Positions 51,599 to 60,998 are shown, numbered from the stretch's first letter. The stretch is 64,000 nt of DNA from Acidobacteriota bacterium (GCA_022820545.1 JAJEFG010000058.1:1-64000); one strand, 5' to 3'. Notes: generated by a model from the letters alone, not told the origin. Numbers and translations: made by a program.

Positions 51599-52447
51599 TC
51601 AGGCGATGGGAGACACGCCCACGGCGGACGCCAGGATCGCGAGGGCGCTCGCGGCAAGCAGGGCCAGCGCCCAGAGGCCGTGCTTGCCCCGTTCGGGCGC
51701 GTAGACCCCGAAACGCGACGCCACGAAATAGCCGCCAAGGAACCCACCCAGATGGGCGGCGTTGTCGATGCCCGGCACGAGCGCGCCGAAGATGGCGATG
51801 AAGATGACGTAGCGCCAGACCTGCCGGGCGAAGTCCGAACTGGTGCGCCGCCCGAAGAACAAGAGCGCCCCGATCAGGCCGCACAGCGACGCCGAGGCCC
51901 CGACCGTGATCCCGGGGGCCCCGCCGAGGAACGGAATGGCGATGCCGGACGCTCCCATGAACGAGGACAGCGCGAAGCCCGTCACCGCCGAAACCTGGTA
52001 GATCACGAGCGCCCGGCTGGTTCCGAACATCTCCCCCACCGCCGGGAACAGGTTCCAGAGCCAGTACATGTTGAAGAGGATGTGGAGCAGGCCGCCGTGC
52101 AGCCAGCCGGCGCTCAGCACGGCGGACCATTTCCCGACCCCGAAGACCGGGATGGCGCCCGCGGCGCCGAGCCGGTAGAGGATGCGGCCGTCCGGGCTCA
52201 GGAAACCCAGAAACCCGCGCATCTCGATGGCGCCCACGCTCAGCACCAGGGCCAGCAGGAAGAGCCCGATGTTGGCGGCGAGCAGGATCTTCAGGACCCC
52301 TTCGGTATCGAAACGAAGGATCCCGGCGAAACCGAAGAGCCCGGGGTTCCGGCGGCCGCAGGAAAGACACTCCCGGTCGTTGACTCCCACGAGTTTTCCG
52401 CAGCCGGGGCAGAGCACCGCGCCCTGCCGCTTCGCACCGAACACCAC
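51599..52447 (-). CDS. Rhomboid-family intramembrane serine protease with zinc ribbon
   Basis: From a GTG the product is about 282 residues. An N-terminal four-cysteine zinc ribbon (CPGC ... CLSC, Cys13, 16, 27, 30) precedes the rhomboid core. The catalytic serine is Ser185 in VGASASLCG, and the dyad histidine is His232 in AAHLGGFLGG. His122 and Asn126 lie in HILFN. Rhomboids cleave transmembrane substrates. The GTG at 52444 is an alternative start. Confidence 0.88.
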   Translation of the reverse strand: MVFGAKRQGAVLCPGCGKLVGVNDRECLSCGRRNPGLFGFAGILRFDTEGVLKILLAANIGLFLLALVLSVGAIEMRGFLGFLSPDGRILYRLGAAGAIPVFGVGKWSAVLSAGWLHGGLLHILFNMYWLWNLFPAVGEMFGTSRALVIYQVSAVTGFALSSFMGASGIAIPFLGGAPGITVGASASLCGLIGALLFFGRRTSSDFARQVWRYVIFIAIFGALVPGIDNAAHLGGFLGGYFVASRFGVYAPERGKHGLWALALLAASALAILASAVGVSPIA

Positions 52448-52452
52448 GCGGC

Positions 52453-53580
52453 CTATTCTGACACCGCGCCGTCGGGCCGCTGCCCCCCGAAGAACGCCCG
52501 CACGGTGGCGGCGACCCGTTCGACCTCGCGTTCCGAGAGGCCGGGGTGGAGAGGCAGGCTCAGCACTTCCCGGGCTGCCGCCCTCGCCTCTGGACACGTC
52601 CCAGCGGCCCCCGAAGCGCCGGCGAAAGCGGGCTGTTCCGTGAGCGCGGCCGGATAGTGCACGAGCGCGTCGATCCCGGCTCCTTCCAGATGTTCGCGGA
52701 GCGCGTTCCGGCGCGCCGTCCGGATCACGAAGAGATGCGAGGATCCCTCCACGCCCGGGCCCGGGGTCACGAAGCGCAGCGGCAACCCGTCGAGCAGGTC
52801 CCGGTAACGACGCGCCAACGCGGCGCGCCGCCGGTTCCCTTCCGGCAGCGCGGGAAGCCGCTGGCGGAGCACCGCGGCCTGGATCTCGTCGAGGCGGCTG
52901 TTCCAGCCCGGCGCGAGGTGGTGGTGGCGCTTCCCCTGTGCGCCGGAACGGAGGCTCCGCACCCGCGCCGCGAGCCCTTCGTCCGCGGTGGCCACGAGCC
53001 CGGCGTCCCCAAGGGCGCCAAGGTTCTTGGTGGGATAGAAGCTGAACGCGGCGGCCCTCCCGAAGGAGCCGAGCGCCCGACCCGAAAAGCGCGCTCCGTG
53101 CGCCTGGCAGGCGTCCTCGATGACGGGAATCCGGTGGCGGTGCGCGAGCTCCAGCAGCTTCCCCCAGCCGGCGCCCGCGCCGCCGAAGATATGCACCGGA
53201 ACGATCGCCTGAACCTCCTGCTCCGCGAGCGCCCGCGCCGCGGCGCCGGCGTCGAGACACAGGCTCTCCGGCTCGACGTCGGCGAAGACCGGGGTGGCGC
53301 CGGCGTGCTGGATGCCGATCGCCGTGTAGCCGGTGGAAAACGCGGCGGTCAGGACCCGGTCGCCGGGGCCGATCCCGGCGGCGGCGAGCGCCAGCGTGAT
53401 CGCGTCCGTTCCCGAGGCCACCCCCACGGCGTGCGCGACGCCGATCGAGGCGGCGAAGGCCCGCTCGAACGCCTCCACTTCGGGGCCCAGGACGAAGCGG
53501 CCCGAGGCCAGCACCCGCTCGACGGCCTGCTGGACGCCGGGGTCGGCGTCGGCCGCGAGGCGCTGAAACGGAATCCTCAT
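52453..53580 (-). CDS. DegT/DnrJ/EryC1-family PLP aminotransferase
   Basis: The 375-residue protein has the DegT fold: PLP lysine Lys185 in FYPTKNLGALGDAG, and EDACQAHGA (155-163). The N-terminal PFQRLAADADPGVQQ matches sugar aminotransferases acting on nucleotide-linked keto-sugars. It overlaps the epimerase gene by 4 bases (ATGA), so the two make a nucleotide-sugar modification pair. Product (for example a 3- or 4-amino sugar) is unknown. Confidence 0.9.
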   Translation of the reverse strand: MRIPFQRLAADADPGVQQAVERVLASGRFVLGPEVEAFERAFAASIGVAHAVGVASGTDAITLALAAAGIGPGDRVLTAAFSTGYTAIGIQHAGATPVFADVEPESLCLDAGAAARALAEQEVQAIVPVHIFGGAGAGWGKLLELAHRHRIPVIEDACQAHGARFSGRALGSFGRAAAFSFYPTKNLGALGDAGLVATADEGLAARVRSLRSGAQGKRHHHLAPGWNSRLDEIQAAVLRQRLPALPEGNRRRAALARRYRDLLDGLPLRFVTPGPGVEGSSHLFVIRTARRNALREHLEGAGIDALVHYPAALTEQPAFAGASGAAGTCPEARAAAREVLSLPLHPGLSEREVERVAATVRAFFGGQRPDGAVSE

Positions 53581-54530
53581 GACGTACCGGAACGCATGGC
53601 GCGCACCGTCTCGGCGAGGCCGGATTCGAGGGTCCAGGCGGGCTCCCACCCGAGATCGCGCCGGATCGCCGACCAGTCGGAGTGGAAGTCACCGATCGCG
53701 ATCGCTTCGAAGCCCGGCGGGAGCGGCGCGGTCCGCACTCGCGGTTCCTCGCCGAGCGCCCGGAAGACCGCCGCCGCGAAATCCGCGAGGCGGACGGGGG
53801 CGGCGCCCAGATTCCAGGTCCCGGCGCGAGCCTCCCGCCCGCCGGCGCGCAGGAAGCCGTCCACCACGTCGTCCACGTAGTTGAAGTCCCGCAGCAGGCC
53901 GGGGTCGCCGAGGATCGTGATCTCCCGGCCGGCGAGCGCGTCGCCGAGGAAGCGGCCGGTCAGCCCCGCCGCCGGGCCCGCGGTCGGCTGCCCCGGACCG
54001 TAGGTGTTCGTCAGCCGCAGGATCGAGAAGGGGAGGCCCCGCTGCTCCGCGCTGTGGCGCACCAGGTGCTCGGCCGTTTCCTTGTGGGTCGCGTGGACGT
54101 CGGGCGGCGCGACCGTGTGCCCCTCGCCGGCCGGGAGGGACTCGGCCGGGCCGTAGAGCTGGCGGGTGCTCGCGAACACGACGCGGGCCCGGGGCGCCCG
54201 CCGCGCCACCGCCGCCAGCAGCGAGACGGTGCCCATCACGTTGTCCGCGAAGTCGGCCCGCGGCTCGTCCATGCTGGCCCGGTGCCCGTTCGCCGCCGCC
54301 AGGTGGAAGACCACTTCGGCTTCCGCGACCGCGTCGCCGAGCGTTTCGGTGTCCCGCAGGTCCGCCTGGCGAAACTCGATGCCCGCTGCCTGAGCGCTCG
54401 GCCGGAGCCGGTCGAAACCCGTGACCCGGGCGGCGGCGGCCGCGAGACGCGTCGCGAGGCGGCGCCCGATGAAACCCGCCGCACCGGTGACGAGGACCCG
54501 GCGCTCGTTCCAGGCGGGGAAATCGTCCAT
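53577..54530 (-). CDS. NAD-dependent epimerase/dehydratase with missing catalytic Tyr
   Basis: The 317-residue extended SDR has GAAGFIG (16-22) at the NAD site and VVFASTRQLYGP as the Ser/Thr strand. The YxxxK motif reads HATHK here (His146, Lys150), with Tyr replaced by His. The aligned ETAEHLVR helix follows as normal. Loss of the general acid suggests a changed reaction or a non-catalytic partner. It is translationally coupled to the DegT aminotransferase. Confidence 0.85.
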   Translation of the reverse strand: MDDFPAWNERRVLVTGAAGFIGRRLATRLAAAAARVTGFDRLRPSAQAAGIEFRQADLRDTETLGDAVAEAEVVFHLAAANGHRASMDEPRADFADNVMGTVSLLAAVARRAPRARVVFASTRQLYGPAESLPAGEGHTVAPPDVHATHKETAEHLVRHSAEQRGLPFSILRLTNTYGPGQPTAGPAAGLTGRFLGDALAGREITILGDPGLLRDFNYVDDVVDGFLRAGGREARAGTWNLGAAPVRLADFAAAVFRALGEEPRVRTAPLPPGFEAIAIGDFHSDWSAIRRDLGWEPAWTLESGLAETVRAMRSGTS

Positions 54531-54597
54531 GTCGGGGCTCCGGCGGCCATTGTCCGGCAAAACCCGCCGCCGGGGGCCCCGGGCTACCGTTCGCGGC

Positions 54598-55320
54598 ATG
54601 AAACCGGCAGCCGGACCGGACGCTCAGGGCACCCTCTTCGTGGTGGCCACCCCGATCGGAAACCTCGAGGACCTCTCGCCCCGGGCGCTCACCGTGCTGC
54701 GCGCCGTCCCCTGGATCGCCTGCGAGGACACCCGCGTCGCCCGGCGGCTCCGCACGCACTTCGGCCTGACGGCGCGGCTCGTCTCGTACCACGACCACAA
54801 CGAAGCGCAACAGGTCGAGTTCCTGCTCGGCCGGCTCCGGTCCGGGGAGGACCTGGCGCTCATCTGCGATGCCGGAACGCCCCTGATCTCCGACCCCGGC
54901 TACCGGGTCGTCCGCGCCGCCCGAACCGAGGACCTCCCGGTGCGCACCGTGCCCGGGCCCTCCGCCGTCGCCTCGGCGCTCTCCGTCTCGGGCCTCCCGA
55001 CCGACATGTTCACGTTCTTCGGCTTCCCGCCGGGGCGGCGAAGCGCGAAACGGCGGGCCTTCCTGCAGCGGTCGGCGGAGGCGCCCGGGTCGCTGGTCTT
55101 CTTCGAGTCGGCCCGGCGCGCGGTGGAACTTCTGGATGAACTGGCGCAGATCCTCGGTCCCCGCGAGGCCTCCGTCTCCCGGGAAATGACGAAGATCCAC
55201 GAAGAGCACTGGTTCGGCCCGCTCCCCGACCTCGCCCGGCGGGCAAGGCTGAAACCGCCGCGCGGCGAGGTGACGATCGTCGTCGCCCCCGCGGGCCGCC
55301 GGAAGCGGGGCGCCACGTAG
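54598..55320 (+). CDS. rsmI: 16S rRNA 2'-O-ribose C1402 methyltransferase
   Basis: The 240-residue protein matches RsmI: the N-terminal GTLFVVATPIGNLEDLSPRA, the SAM site CEDTRVARRL with RLVSYHDHNE, and the central ALICDAGTPLISDPGYRVVR and TVPGPSAVASALSVSGLPTD. It methylates 16S rRNA C1402. Compared with E. coli (about 286 residues) it is shorter at the C-terminus. Confidence 0.93.
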   Translation: MKPAAGPDAQGTLFVVATPIGNLEDLSPRALTVLRAVPWIACEDTRVARRLRTHFGLTARLVSYHDHNEAQQVEFLLGRLRSGEDLALICDAGTPLISDPGYRVVRAARTEDLPVRTVPGPSAVASALSVSGLPTDMFTFFGFPPGRRSAKRRAFLQRSAEAPGSLVFFESARRAVELLDELAQILGPREASVSREMTKIHEEHWFGPLPDLARRARLKPPRGEVTIVVAPAGRRKRGAT

Positions 55321-55421
55321 AATTCCGGCCGGGGCAGGGTGACGCTGATCGCGGGCCTTGTCCGCCCGCCCGTTTCTTCGACCGCGGCCCGGCCTCCCGG
55401 GCACTGAGTTCCCTTCCGCCC

Positions 55422-56531
55422 ATGGATTTCCTGCTCGTCTATTCCGGATCGTCCGAGATCGGCCGCTATCCGTTCTTCGGCACCACCGTCGCGGAGGCAG
55501 CGGCCGGCGCCGCAGCCTCCTTTCAGGCGGACGAGCTCGTCGTCGTGAACGGGAACGGAGGCGCCTGCGCGGCCCTCGAACGCCGCGGCGTCCGGGGCGC
55601 CATCCTCGCGCCGGGAGTGGTCGCCCCGCCGGTCGGCGCCATCCGCGCCCTGGTGGCGGCGGCGGACGAACCGCGGCGTCTCCGGAACGCCGCCGGCCAG
55701 ATCCTCGCCCTCGCCGGGACCGCCGAAGCTCTCGCCCCGGCCGTACGCCCGAGTTTCGACGAGACCGCCAGCACCCTGAAAGCGGTGGAGGATCCGGCGG
55801 GCGCGGTGTCGGGACACACCCGGGTCACGGACGCCGCGACCTGGTCCGCGGCCATCCGCGAGTCCCAGCGCGCCACCGCCAGGCGATTCATCGAGAACGG
55901 GGTGCTGGTGGAGGATCCGGAGACCCTGTGGGCCGATCCCGCCTGCGAAGCCGGGCCCGGCGCCCGGATCGGAGCCTCGGTGCGGCTCACCGGCAACACG
56001 AAGATCGCCGCCGGCGCCGAGGTTCAGAGCTTCTGCCGGCTCGAGAACACCGAGGTGGAAGCCGAAGCGCGCATCCTCAGCCATTCGGTGCTGCTCGACA
56101 GTTCCATCGGGCGCGACGCGAAGGTGGGCCCCTTCGCCCACATCCGCCCGAACACCCGGCTCGAGCCCGAGTCCTTCGCGGGCAGCTTCGTCGAGACCAA
56201 GAACGCCGTACTGGCGCGGCGCGCCGCGTTGCCCCACCTGTCCTACGTCGGGGACGCCGACGTCGGCGTGCGCGCGAACCTGGGGGCCGGGACCATCACC
56301 TGCAACTACGACGGGCGCGGCAAGTACCGGACCGTGGTGGAAGCGGGCGCGTTCGTGGGCAGCAACGCCATCCTCGTGGCGCCGGTGACCATCGGCCGGC
56401 GAGCCTTCGTGGCCGCCGGGTCCGTGATCGTCGAGGATGTCCCCGAGGGCGCGCTCGCCATCGCCCGGGGCCGTCAGGCGGTGAAACCGGGCCGGGCGGC
56501 GGGCCGCTTCGAAGGAGCCGACGAGGTCTGA
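55422..56531 (+). CDS. GlmU-like acetyltransferase with degenerate N-terminal domain
   Basis: The 369-residue protein has a C-terminal left-handed beta-helix (about 180-360) that closely follows GlmU. RPNTRLEPESFAGSFVETKN, the catalytic-type His272 in PHLSYVGDAD and NLGAGTITCNYDG are all present. The N-terminal 150 residues lack the LAAGxGTRM pyrophosphorylase motif and are about 80 residues shorter than in E. coli GlmU. The predicted activity is GlcN-1-P (or similar) N-acetylation without the UTP step. It overlaps the SIS gene (CTGA). Confidence 0.78.
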   Translation: MDFLLVYSGSSEIGRYPFFGTTVAEAAAGAAASFQADELVVVNGNGGACAALERRGVRGAILAPGVVAPPVGAIRALVAAADEPRRLRNAAGQILALAGTAEALAPAVRPSFDETASTLKAVEDPAGAVSGHTRVTDAATWSAAIRESQRATARRFIENGVLVEDPETLWADPACEAGPGARIGASVRLTGNTKIAAGAEVQSFCRLENTEVEAEARILSHSVLLDSSIGRDAKVGPFAHIRPNTRLEPESFAGSFVETKNAVLARRAALPHLSYVGDADVGVRANLGAGTITCNYDGRGKYRTVVEAGAFVGSNAILVAPVTIGRRAFVAAGSVIVEDVPEGALAIARGRQAVKPGRAAGRFEGADEV

Positions 56532-57550
56532 GCCCGACCCAGAAGCTGGAGGCGCCTCCGGCGCTCCTCGCCGAGATCCGCGACCAGCCCGCCGCGGCGC
56601 GGCGCACGCTGGACGCGCTCGCGGCCGGCGCGGCGCGGCGGGCCGCGGCACTTCGGGACGCCGACGCGCTCCGCCAGGCGAGGGTCCTGCTCGTCGGGGC
56701 CGGATCGAGCCGCTACGCCGCCGAGATCGGCGCGGACTGGTTCCGGGGCTGGAAACTCGCGGCCGGCGTCCGTTCGGCGAGCGGCGTCGGCGGGCCGCCG
56801 GCGAGCGGGGTCCTGCTGGTCGTCACCCAGTCCGGCGCCACCCGCAGCACGCTCCGGCTTCTCGACCAGGCCGCGGCCGCCGGCATCTTTCGCATCGTGG
56901 TCACCAACGAGGCGGAAAGCCCGGCGGCGGGAAGCGCGGAGCTGGCGCTCCTTACCGCGGCGGGACGGGAACAGGCGATTCCGGCGACCAAGACGTTCAC
57001 TTCGGCCCTGGTCGCGCTCCGGGTCCTGGGTCTCGAATGGGCCGCCGCGCTCGGCCGGCGGCCGCCCCGGCCCGGAGCGCGCCACGACCCGGCGAGCGTC
57101 CTCGACGACGCCGTGGCGCGGGAGTCCGAGATCGCCACGCGGATCGCCGAGATCGAAATCGGCGGTCCGTGGTTCTTCCTGGGAAGCGGCATCTTCAGTC
57201 CCCTCGCCCGCGAAGGCGCCCTCAAGCTGATGGAGACCGCGCTGCTCCCGGCCATCCCGGTCCCCGCCGGCGAGCTGGCCCACGGACCGGCCGCCCTGCT
57301 CGGGCCGACCACGCCCGTCGTGCTGCTGTCCGCCAACGACCCTCTTTCCCGGAGCGAGGCGCGGTCCGTCGCCGCGGCCCGCGCCGCCGGCGCGCCGGTG
57401 CTCCGGTTCGGCGATTCCGGCGTCCCCGCGGAACTCCAGGCCTTCGCGGTGGCGCCCGTCCTGCAACTGCTCGCCTTCTTCGCCGGACGGCAGCTCGGCC
57501 GCGATGTGGATGCCCCCGCGGGGCTCCAGAAGGCGGTCCGTGACGACTGA
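56528..57550 (+). CDS. SIS-domain sugar isomerase, GlmS C-terminal half-like
   Basis: From a CTG at 56528 the product is 340 residues. Two SIS domains match the isomerase half of GlmS: TQSGATRSTL, EGALKLMET, PAGELAHGPAALL and the C-terminal DVDAPAGLQKAV. The N-terminal glutaminase domain is absent, so ammonia, or another amidotransferase, would have to supply nitrogen, or the enzyme works as a deaminase. No ATG, GTG or TTG is available near the domain edge; CTG overlapping the preceding stop is the best start. It precedes pcrA with an 11-base overlap. Confidence 0.75.
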   Translation: MSPTQKLEAPPALLAEIRDQPAAARRTLDALAAGAARRAAALRDADALRQARVLLVGAGSSRYAAEIGADWFRGWKLAAGVRSASGVGGPPASGVLLVVTQSGATRSTLRLLDQAAAAGIFRIVVTNEAESPAAGSAELALLTAAGREQAIPATKTFTSALVALRVLGLEWAAALGRRPPRPGARHDPASVLDDAVARESEIATRIAEIEIGGPWFFLGSGIFSPLAREGALKLMETALLPAIPVPAGELAHGPAALLGPTTPVVLLSANDPLSRSEARSVAAARAAGAPVLRFGDSGVPAELQAFAVAPVLQLLAFFAGRQLGRDVDAPAGLQKAVRDD

Positions 57551-59690
57551 TCCTTCCCGCACTCACGATCGCGCCGGGCAATCGGTCCTCGCGGGGTTGA
57601 ACGCCTCCCAGCAGGAGGCGGTCTCGGCGCCCGAGGGACCCACCCTGGTGCTCGCGGGAGCCGGCTCGGGAAAGACCCGGGTCATCACGCACCGGATCGG
57701 CTGGCGCGTGCTCGTGGACGGGGCCCCGCCGGAGTCCATCCTCGCCGTCACCTTCACGAACAAGGCGGCGCGGGAAATGCGCACCCGCGTGAACGCCCTC
57801 GCCGCCGAGGTGCGGGACACCGGCTCCCTGCCCTGGGTCTCCACGTTCCACGCCTTCGGGCTGAACCTGCTGCGGCGCTTCGGCGGCGACATCGGCCTGG
57901 CGTCCGGGTTCCCGGTGTTCGGGGCGGACGAGAGCCGCGCCCTCGTGCGGCAGGTCGCCCGCGCACTCCTGATCGACGACGACCGGCTTCCCCTGGGGCG
58001 GCTCGTCCAGTTGATCTCCCGGCTCCGGAACGCCGAGGCCTCCGGCGCCGCCTTCCATGGGCCGCGGGATCCCCGGCTGGGGGAGTCCGTGCGGGAGGCG
58101 ACCGCCCTCTACCGGCGCAAGGTCGCCGAGCTGGGGGGCGTGGACTTCGACGACCTGCTGATTCGCGCCCTCGAACTGCTGGACGCCTCCGAGGCAGCCC
58201 GCTCGTTCGTCAAGCGGCGCGTCCGCCACCTGTTGATCGACGAGTACCAGGACACCGGCCCCACCCAGCACCGCCTGGTCCTGAGGCTCGCCGGTCACCG
58301 GGACGTCTTTGCGGTCGGCGATGACGACCAGGCCATCTACTCGTTCCGGGGCGCCGACTTCCGCAACATCCTCCGTTTCCGGGAGGACTTCCCGGGCGCG
58401 CGGGTGCTGCGGCTGGAGGAGAACTACCGCTCCACCGCCGCCATCGTGGACGCCGCCAACGCGGTCATCCGCCGCAACCGGCGGCGTGACGGCAAGACTC
58501 TGCGTCCGCTGGGAGAACAGGGCGAGCGGGCCCGGTTCCGTTCGTTCGCCAGCGAAACGAGCGAGGCGCAGGCGATCGCGATCGAGATCGCGGCAGCGGG
58601 AGAGGGGCGCGGCTCCACCGCCGTGCTCCTCCGCACCCGCGCCCAGACCCGCGCGTTCGAAGAAGCGTTCGCCGCCCACCGGATCCCGCACGTGATCGTC
58701 GGTGGGCTCCGCTTCTACGAACGGCGCGAAGTGCTGGATGCGCTCGCCTGCCTCCGGCTGGCCGCCAATCCCGGCGACGACTCCGCCTTTCGGCGCGCCC
58801 TGGCGGCGATTCCGCGCGGCGTGGGCCCGAAATCGCTACGGCGGATCGAGGAGCAGGGGAGCGCGGACAAAACGTCCCTGCTGGCGGCGGCGGAGCGGAT
58901 CGTCGCCGAGCGGGGTCTGCCGGCCCGGGCGCTGAACGGTCTTCACGCCTTCGTTGAGGGCATCGCCGCGGTTCGCCGCGCCATCCCCGGAGGACCGGAG
59001 AAGGTCGTCCGTTCGGCGATCGCGGACACCGGCCTCGGGCCCTTCTTCCAGGAGAACGACCGGGAGCGTCTCGAGAACCTCGTCTCGCTGCAGAACGCCG
59101 CCCGCGAATTCGAACGCTCGAACCCGGAGGGCGTGGTGGACGCCTTTCTGGACCAGGTGAGCCTGCTCTCGGCGGAGGACCTGATGCCTGAAGAAGGGGC
59201 CGACCCCGGCGTGCCGCCGGTGATGGTGATGACCGTCCACGCCGCCAAGGGGCTCGAGTTCGACTCGGTCTTCCTGGCCGGCCTCTGGGAGGGGCTCTTC
59301 CCGCATGCGTTCTCGCTCGAATCGGACGTCCAGCTCGAAGAGGAACGGCGCCTCTTCTACGTCGGGATGACGCGGGCGCGGAAGCGCCTCCTGCTCTCGG
59401 CGGCGCCGGGCGGGGCGCCCTACCTGCGGTCGAGGGGACGCGTTTCCAGGTTTCTGGGCGAGATCCCCCCGGACCTGCTCGAGACACCGCGCGGCGAGGC
59501 CCGGACGATCCCGATCGCGACGGCTCCCGCCGCCGGACCGTTCCGAAAGGGCGACTCCGTGCGCCACCCCAAGTTCGGGGTCGGCCGGGTGGAGACGGTG
59601 GACCCGGACGGCAAGCGCCTCTCGGTCCTGTTCCGCTACTACGGCCGGCGGCGGCTGGTCGTGGAGTTCGCGCGTCTCGAACGCGTCTAG
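57540..59690 (+). CDS. pcrA: UvrD/PcrA-type DNA helicase
   Basis: The 716-residue SF1 helicase has Walker A GAGSGKTR (40-47), LLIDEYQD (motif II), the AVGDDDQAIYSFRGAD region (motif III), and VMTVHAAKGLEFD. The C-terminal Tudor-like domain (GDSVRHPKFGVGRVETVD) is the PcrA hallmark. It unwinds DNA 3' to 5' in repair and transcription-conflict resolution. Start GTG 57540 is used; ATG codons at 57504 and 57510 are alternatives inside the SIS gene. Confidence 0.92.
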   Translation: MTTDPSRTHDRAGQSVLAGLNASQQEAVSAPEGPTLVLAGAGSGKTRVITHRIGWRVLVDGAPPESILAVTFTNKAAREMRTRVNALAAEVRDTGSLPWVSTFHAFGLNLLRRFGGDIGLASGFPVFGADESRALVRQVARALLIDDDRLPLGRLVQLISRLRNAEASGAAFHGPRDPRLGESVREATALYRRKVAELGGVDFDDLLIRALELLDASEAARSFVKRRVRHLLIDEYQDTGPTQHRLVLRLAGHRDVFAVGDDDQAIYSFRGADFRNILRFREDFPGARVLRLEENYRSTAAIVDAANAVIRRNRRRDGKTLRPLGEQGERARFRSFASETSEAQAIAIEIAAAGEGRGSTAVLLRTRAQTRAFEEAFAAHRIPHVIVGGLRFYERREVLDALACLRLAANPGDDSAFRRALAAIPRGVGPKSLRRIEEQGSADKTSLLAAAERIVAERGLPARALNGLHAFVEGIAAVRRAIPGGPEKVVRSAIADTGLGPFFQENDRERLENLVSLQNAAREFERSNPEGVVDAFLDQVSLLSAEDLMPEEGADPGVPPVMVMTVHAAKGLEFDSVFLAGLWEGLFPHAFSLESDVQLEEERRLFYVGMTRARKRLLLSAAPGGAPYLRSRGRVSRFLGEIPPDLLETPRGEARTIPIATAPAAGPFRKGDSVRHPKFGVGRVETVDPDGKRLSVLFRYYGRRRLVVEFARLERV

Positions 59691-59712
59691 CCGCCACTGC
59701 GGCCGGGCCGGA

Positions 59713-60276
59713 TCAGCCCTTGCCGGTACCCGTCAGGTCGTCCAGGTCGAACGCCGCCGCGTAGGGGACGCCAGCTCCGGCCAGCAGCGGACCGGCCCCC
59801 ATCCCGCGGTCCACGAGCGCCACCGCTCCCACGACCTCGAAGCCCGCCTCGCGGGCGGCTTCCACCGCCGCCAGGGTGGATTTCCCGGTGGTGGCGGTGT
59901 CTTCGAGGATGACGGCCGCCCCGTGCGGGCGCTCCACCCCCTCGATGCGCCGGCCGCGGCCGTGGTCTTTCGCCTCCTTGCGCACGAAGAACCCGGCGAA
60001 CTGCCGGCCGGCGGCGCCCGCCTCCATGACGACCGCCGTCGTCAGGGGGATTGCCCCGGCCGCCATCCCTCCCACCGCGGAAGCCCGAAAGCCGGAGCGG
60101 TCCATGGTGTCGAGCAGGACCCGGCCGACCAGCGCCGCCGCGTCGGAACGCATGACCGTGAGCCTGGCGTCCACGTACACGCTGGAGGTCCCGCCGTGCG
60201 CCAGTTGGAACTCGCCGAACCTGACGGACTCGCGGCGGAGGATGGCGAGCAGGGCGGGGCGGGGGTCGCCGCTCAC
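59713..60276 (-). CDS. pyrE: Orotate phosphoribosyltransferase
   Basis: The 187-residue protein has the PRPP-binding loop AVILEDTATTGKST (121-134) and the type I PRTase layout with FVRKEAKDHGRG, the loop whose lysines engage PRPP in OPRTase. It makes orotidine-5'-phosphate. Start is a GTG overlapping the stop of the lipoprotein gene by 4 bases, placing pyrE at the end of the gyrB-gyrA-lipoprotein chain. Confidence 0.92.
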   Translation of the reverse strand: MSGDPRPALLAILRRESVRFGEFQLAHGGTSSVYVDARLTVMRSDAAALVGRVLLDTMDRSGFRASAVGGMAAGAIPLTTAVVMEAGAAGRQFAGFFVRKEAKDHGRGRRIEGVERPHGAAVILEDTATTGKSTLAAVEAAREAGFEVVGAVALVDRGMGAGPLLAGAGVPYAAAFDLDDLTGTGKG

Positions 60277-60998
60277 CGTGATGCGGCGTCTTCCGTGGTT
60301 GGCTCGATGGCGGCGATGATCCAGCGCGCCGGCACCTCGGCGCCATGCTGGTTCTGGAGGTTGTAGCGGATGAGGGCCAAGCGGTATTCGCGCGGCGCCC
60401 CTTCCTCCACGGTCCGCACCAGCACCTCCTGCTCCGAGATGTTCCCCGTGAGGTAGTCCACGGGCGCCTCCCGAAGCAGGCTCCGCTGGGCGCGCCGGCG
60501 TTCCTCCTCGAGCGCCATCTGCACCTCGCTCAGCGAGGACACCAACCGGCGCCGGTCGGCCGCGTGGGCGTCCCACTCGGCGGCGATCTCCCCCAGGCGT
60601 CCCCCGATGGCGACGTCGGGGTTTCCGTCCCGGCGGTCCAGGATCCTCCCGAGGGCGTCCTGGTTCCCCTGACGAAAGTCGTAGAAGATCTTGAACTGCT
60701 CGTCCCGGGCGGCCTCCGCATCCGTCTCCTCCTGGCGAAGCTCCGGCACCCGGTACGGGCCCTCGGTCACCACCCCGCTCTCGAGGATCTCCCACGACTC
60801 GACCGCGCCCCCGGGGAAGCCGGCCATCGAGAGCCCGGCGGCACTCACCCGGTCGTCCGCCGCGAGAGCGCGAAAGAACTGCGACAGGAGCGTTTCTTCG
60901 GGCGGGGAGGAACAGCCGGCCCCGAACGCCGCCACGATCGCGAGCGCCGGGAAAGCGGTGCGGAAGCCAAAGCGGGCGTCGCGGGCGGTCGCGTTCAT
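60273..60998 (-). CDS. Lipoprotein of unknown function between gyrA and pyrE
   Basis: The 241-residue protein has a lipoprotein signal with lipobox AFGAGC. A long helical, charge-rich middle (about 120-175, LSEVQMALEEERRRAQ) looks like a coiled coil. The C-terminal domain is RYNLQNQHGAEVPARWIIAAIEP. I recognise no family. Its ATG overlaps the gyrA stop and its stop overlaps the pyrE start, so it is locked into this operon. Confidence 0.75.
   Translation of the reverse strand: MNATARDARFGFRTAFPALAIVAAFGAGCSSPPEETLLSQFFRALAADDRVSAAGLSMAGFPGGAVESWEILESGVVTEGPYRVPELRQEETDAEAARDEQFKIFYDFRQGNQDALGRILDRRDGNPDVAIGGRLGEIAAEWDAHAADRRRLVSSLSEVQMALEEERRRAQRSLLREAPVDYLTGNISEQEVLVRTVEEGAPREYRLALIRYNLQNQHGAEVPARWIIAAIEPTTEDAASR

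Noticed and set aside
55358-56527. Treating the whole frame from 55358 as one 730-residue protein
   Set aside because: The first 390 codons are an out-of-frame shadow of the GlmU-like gene; SIS homology begins near 56528.
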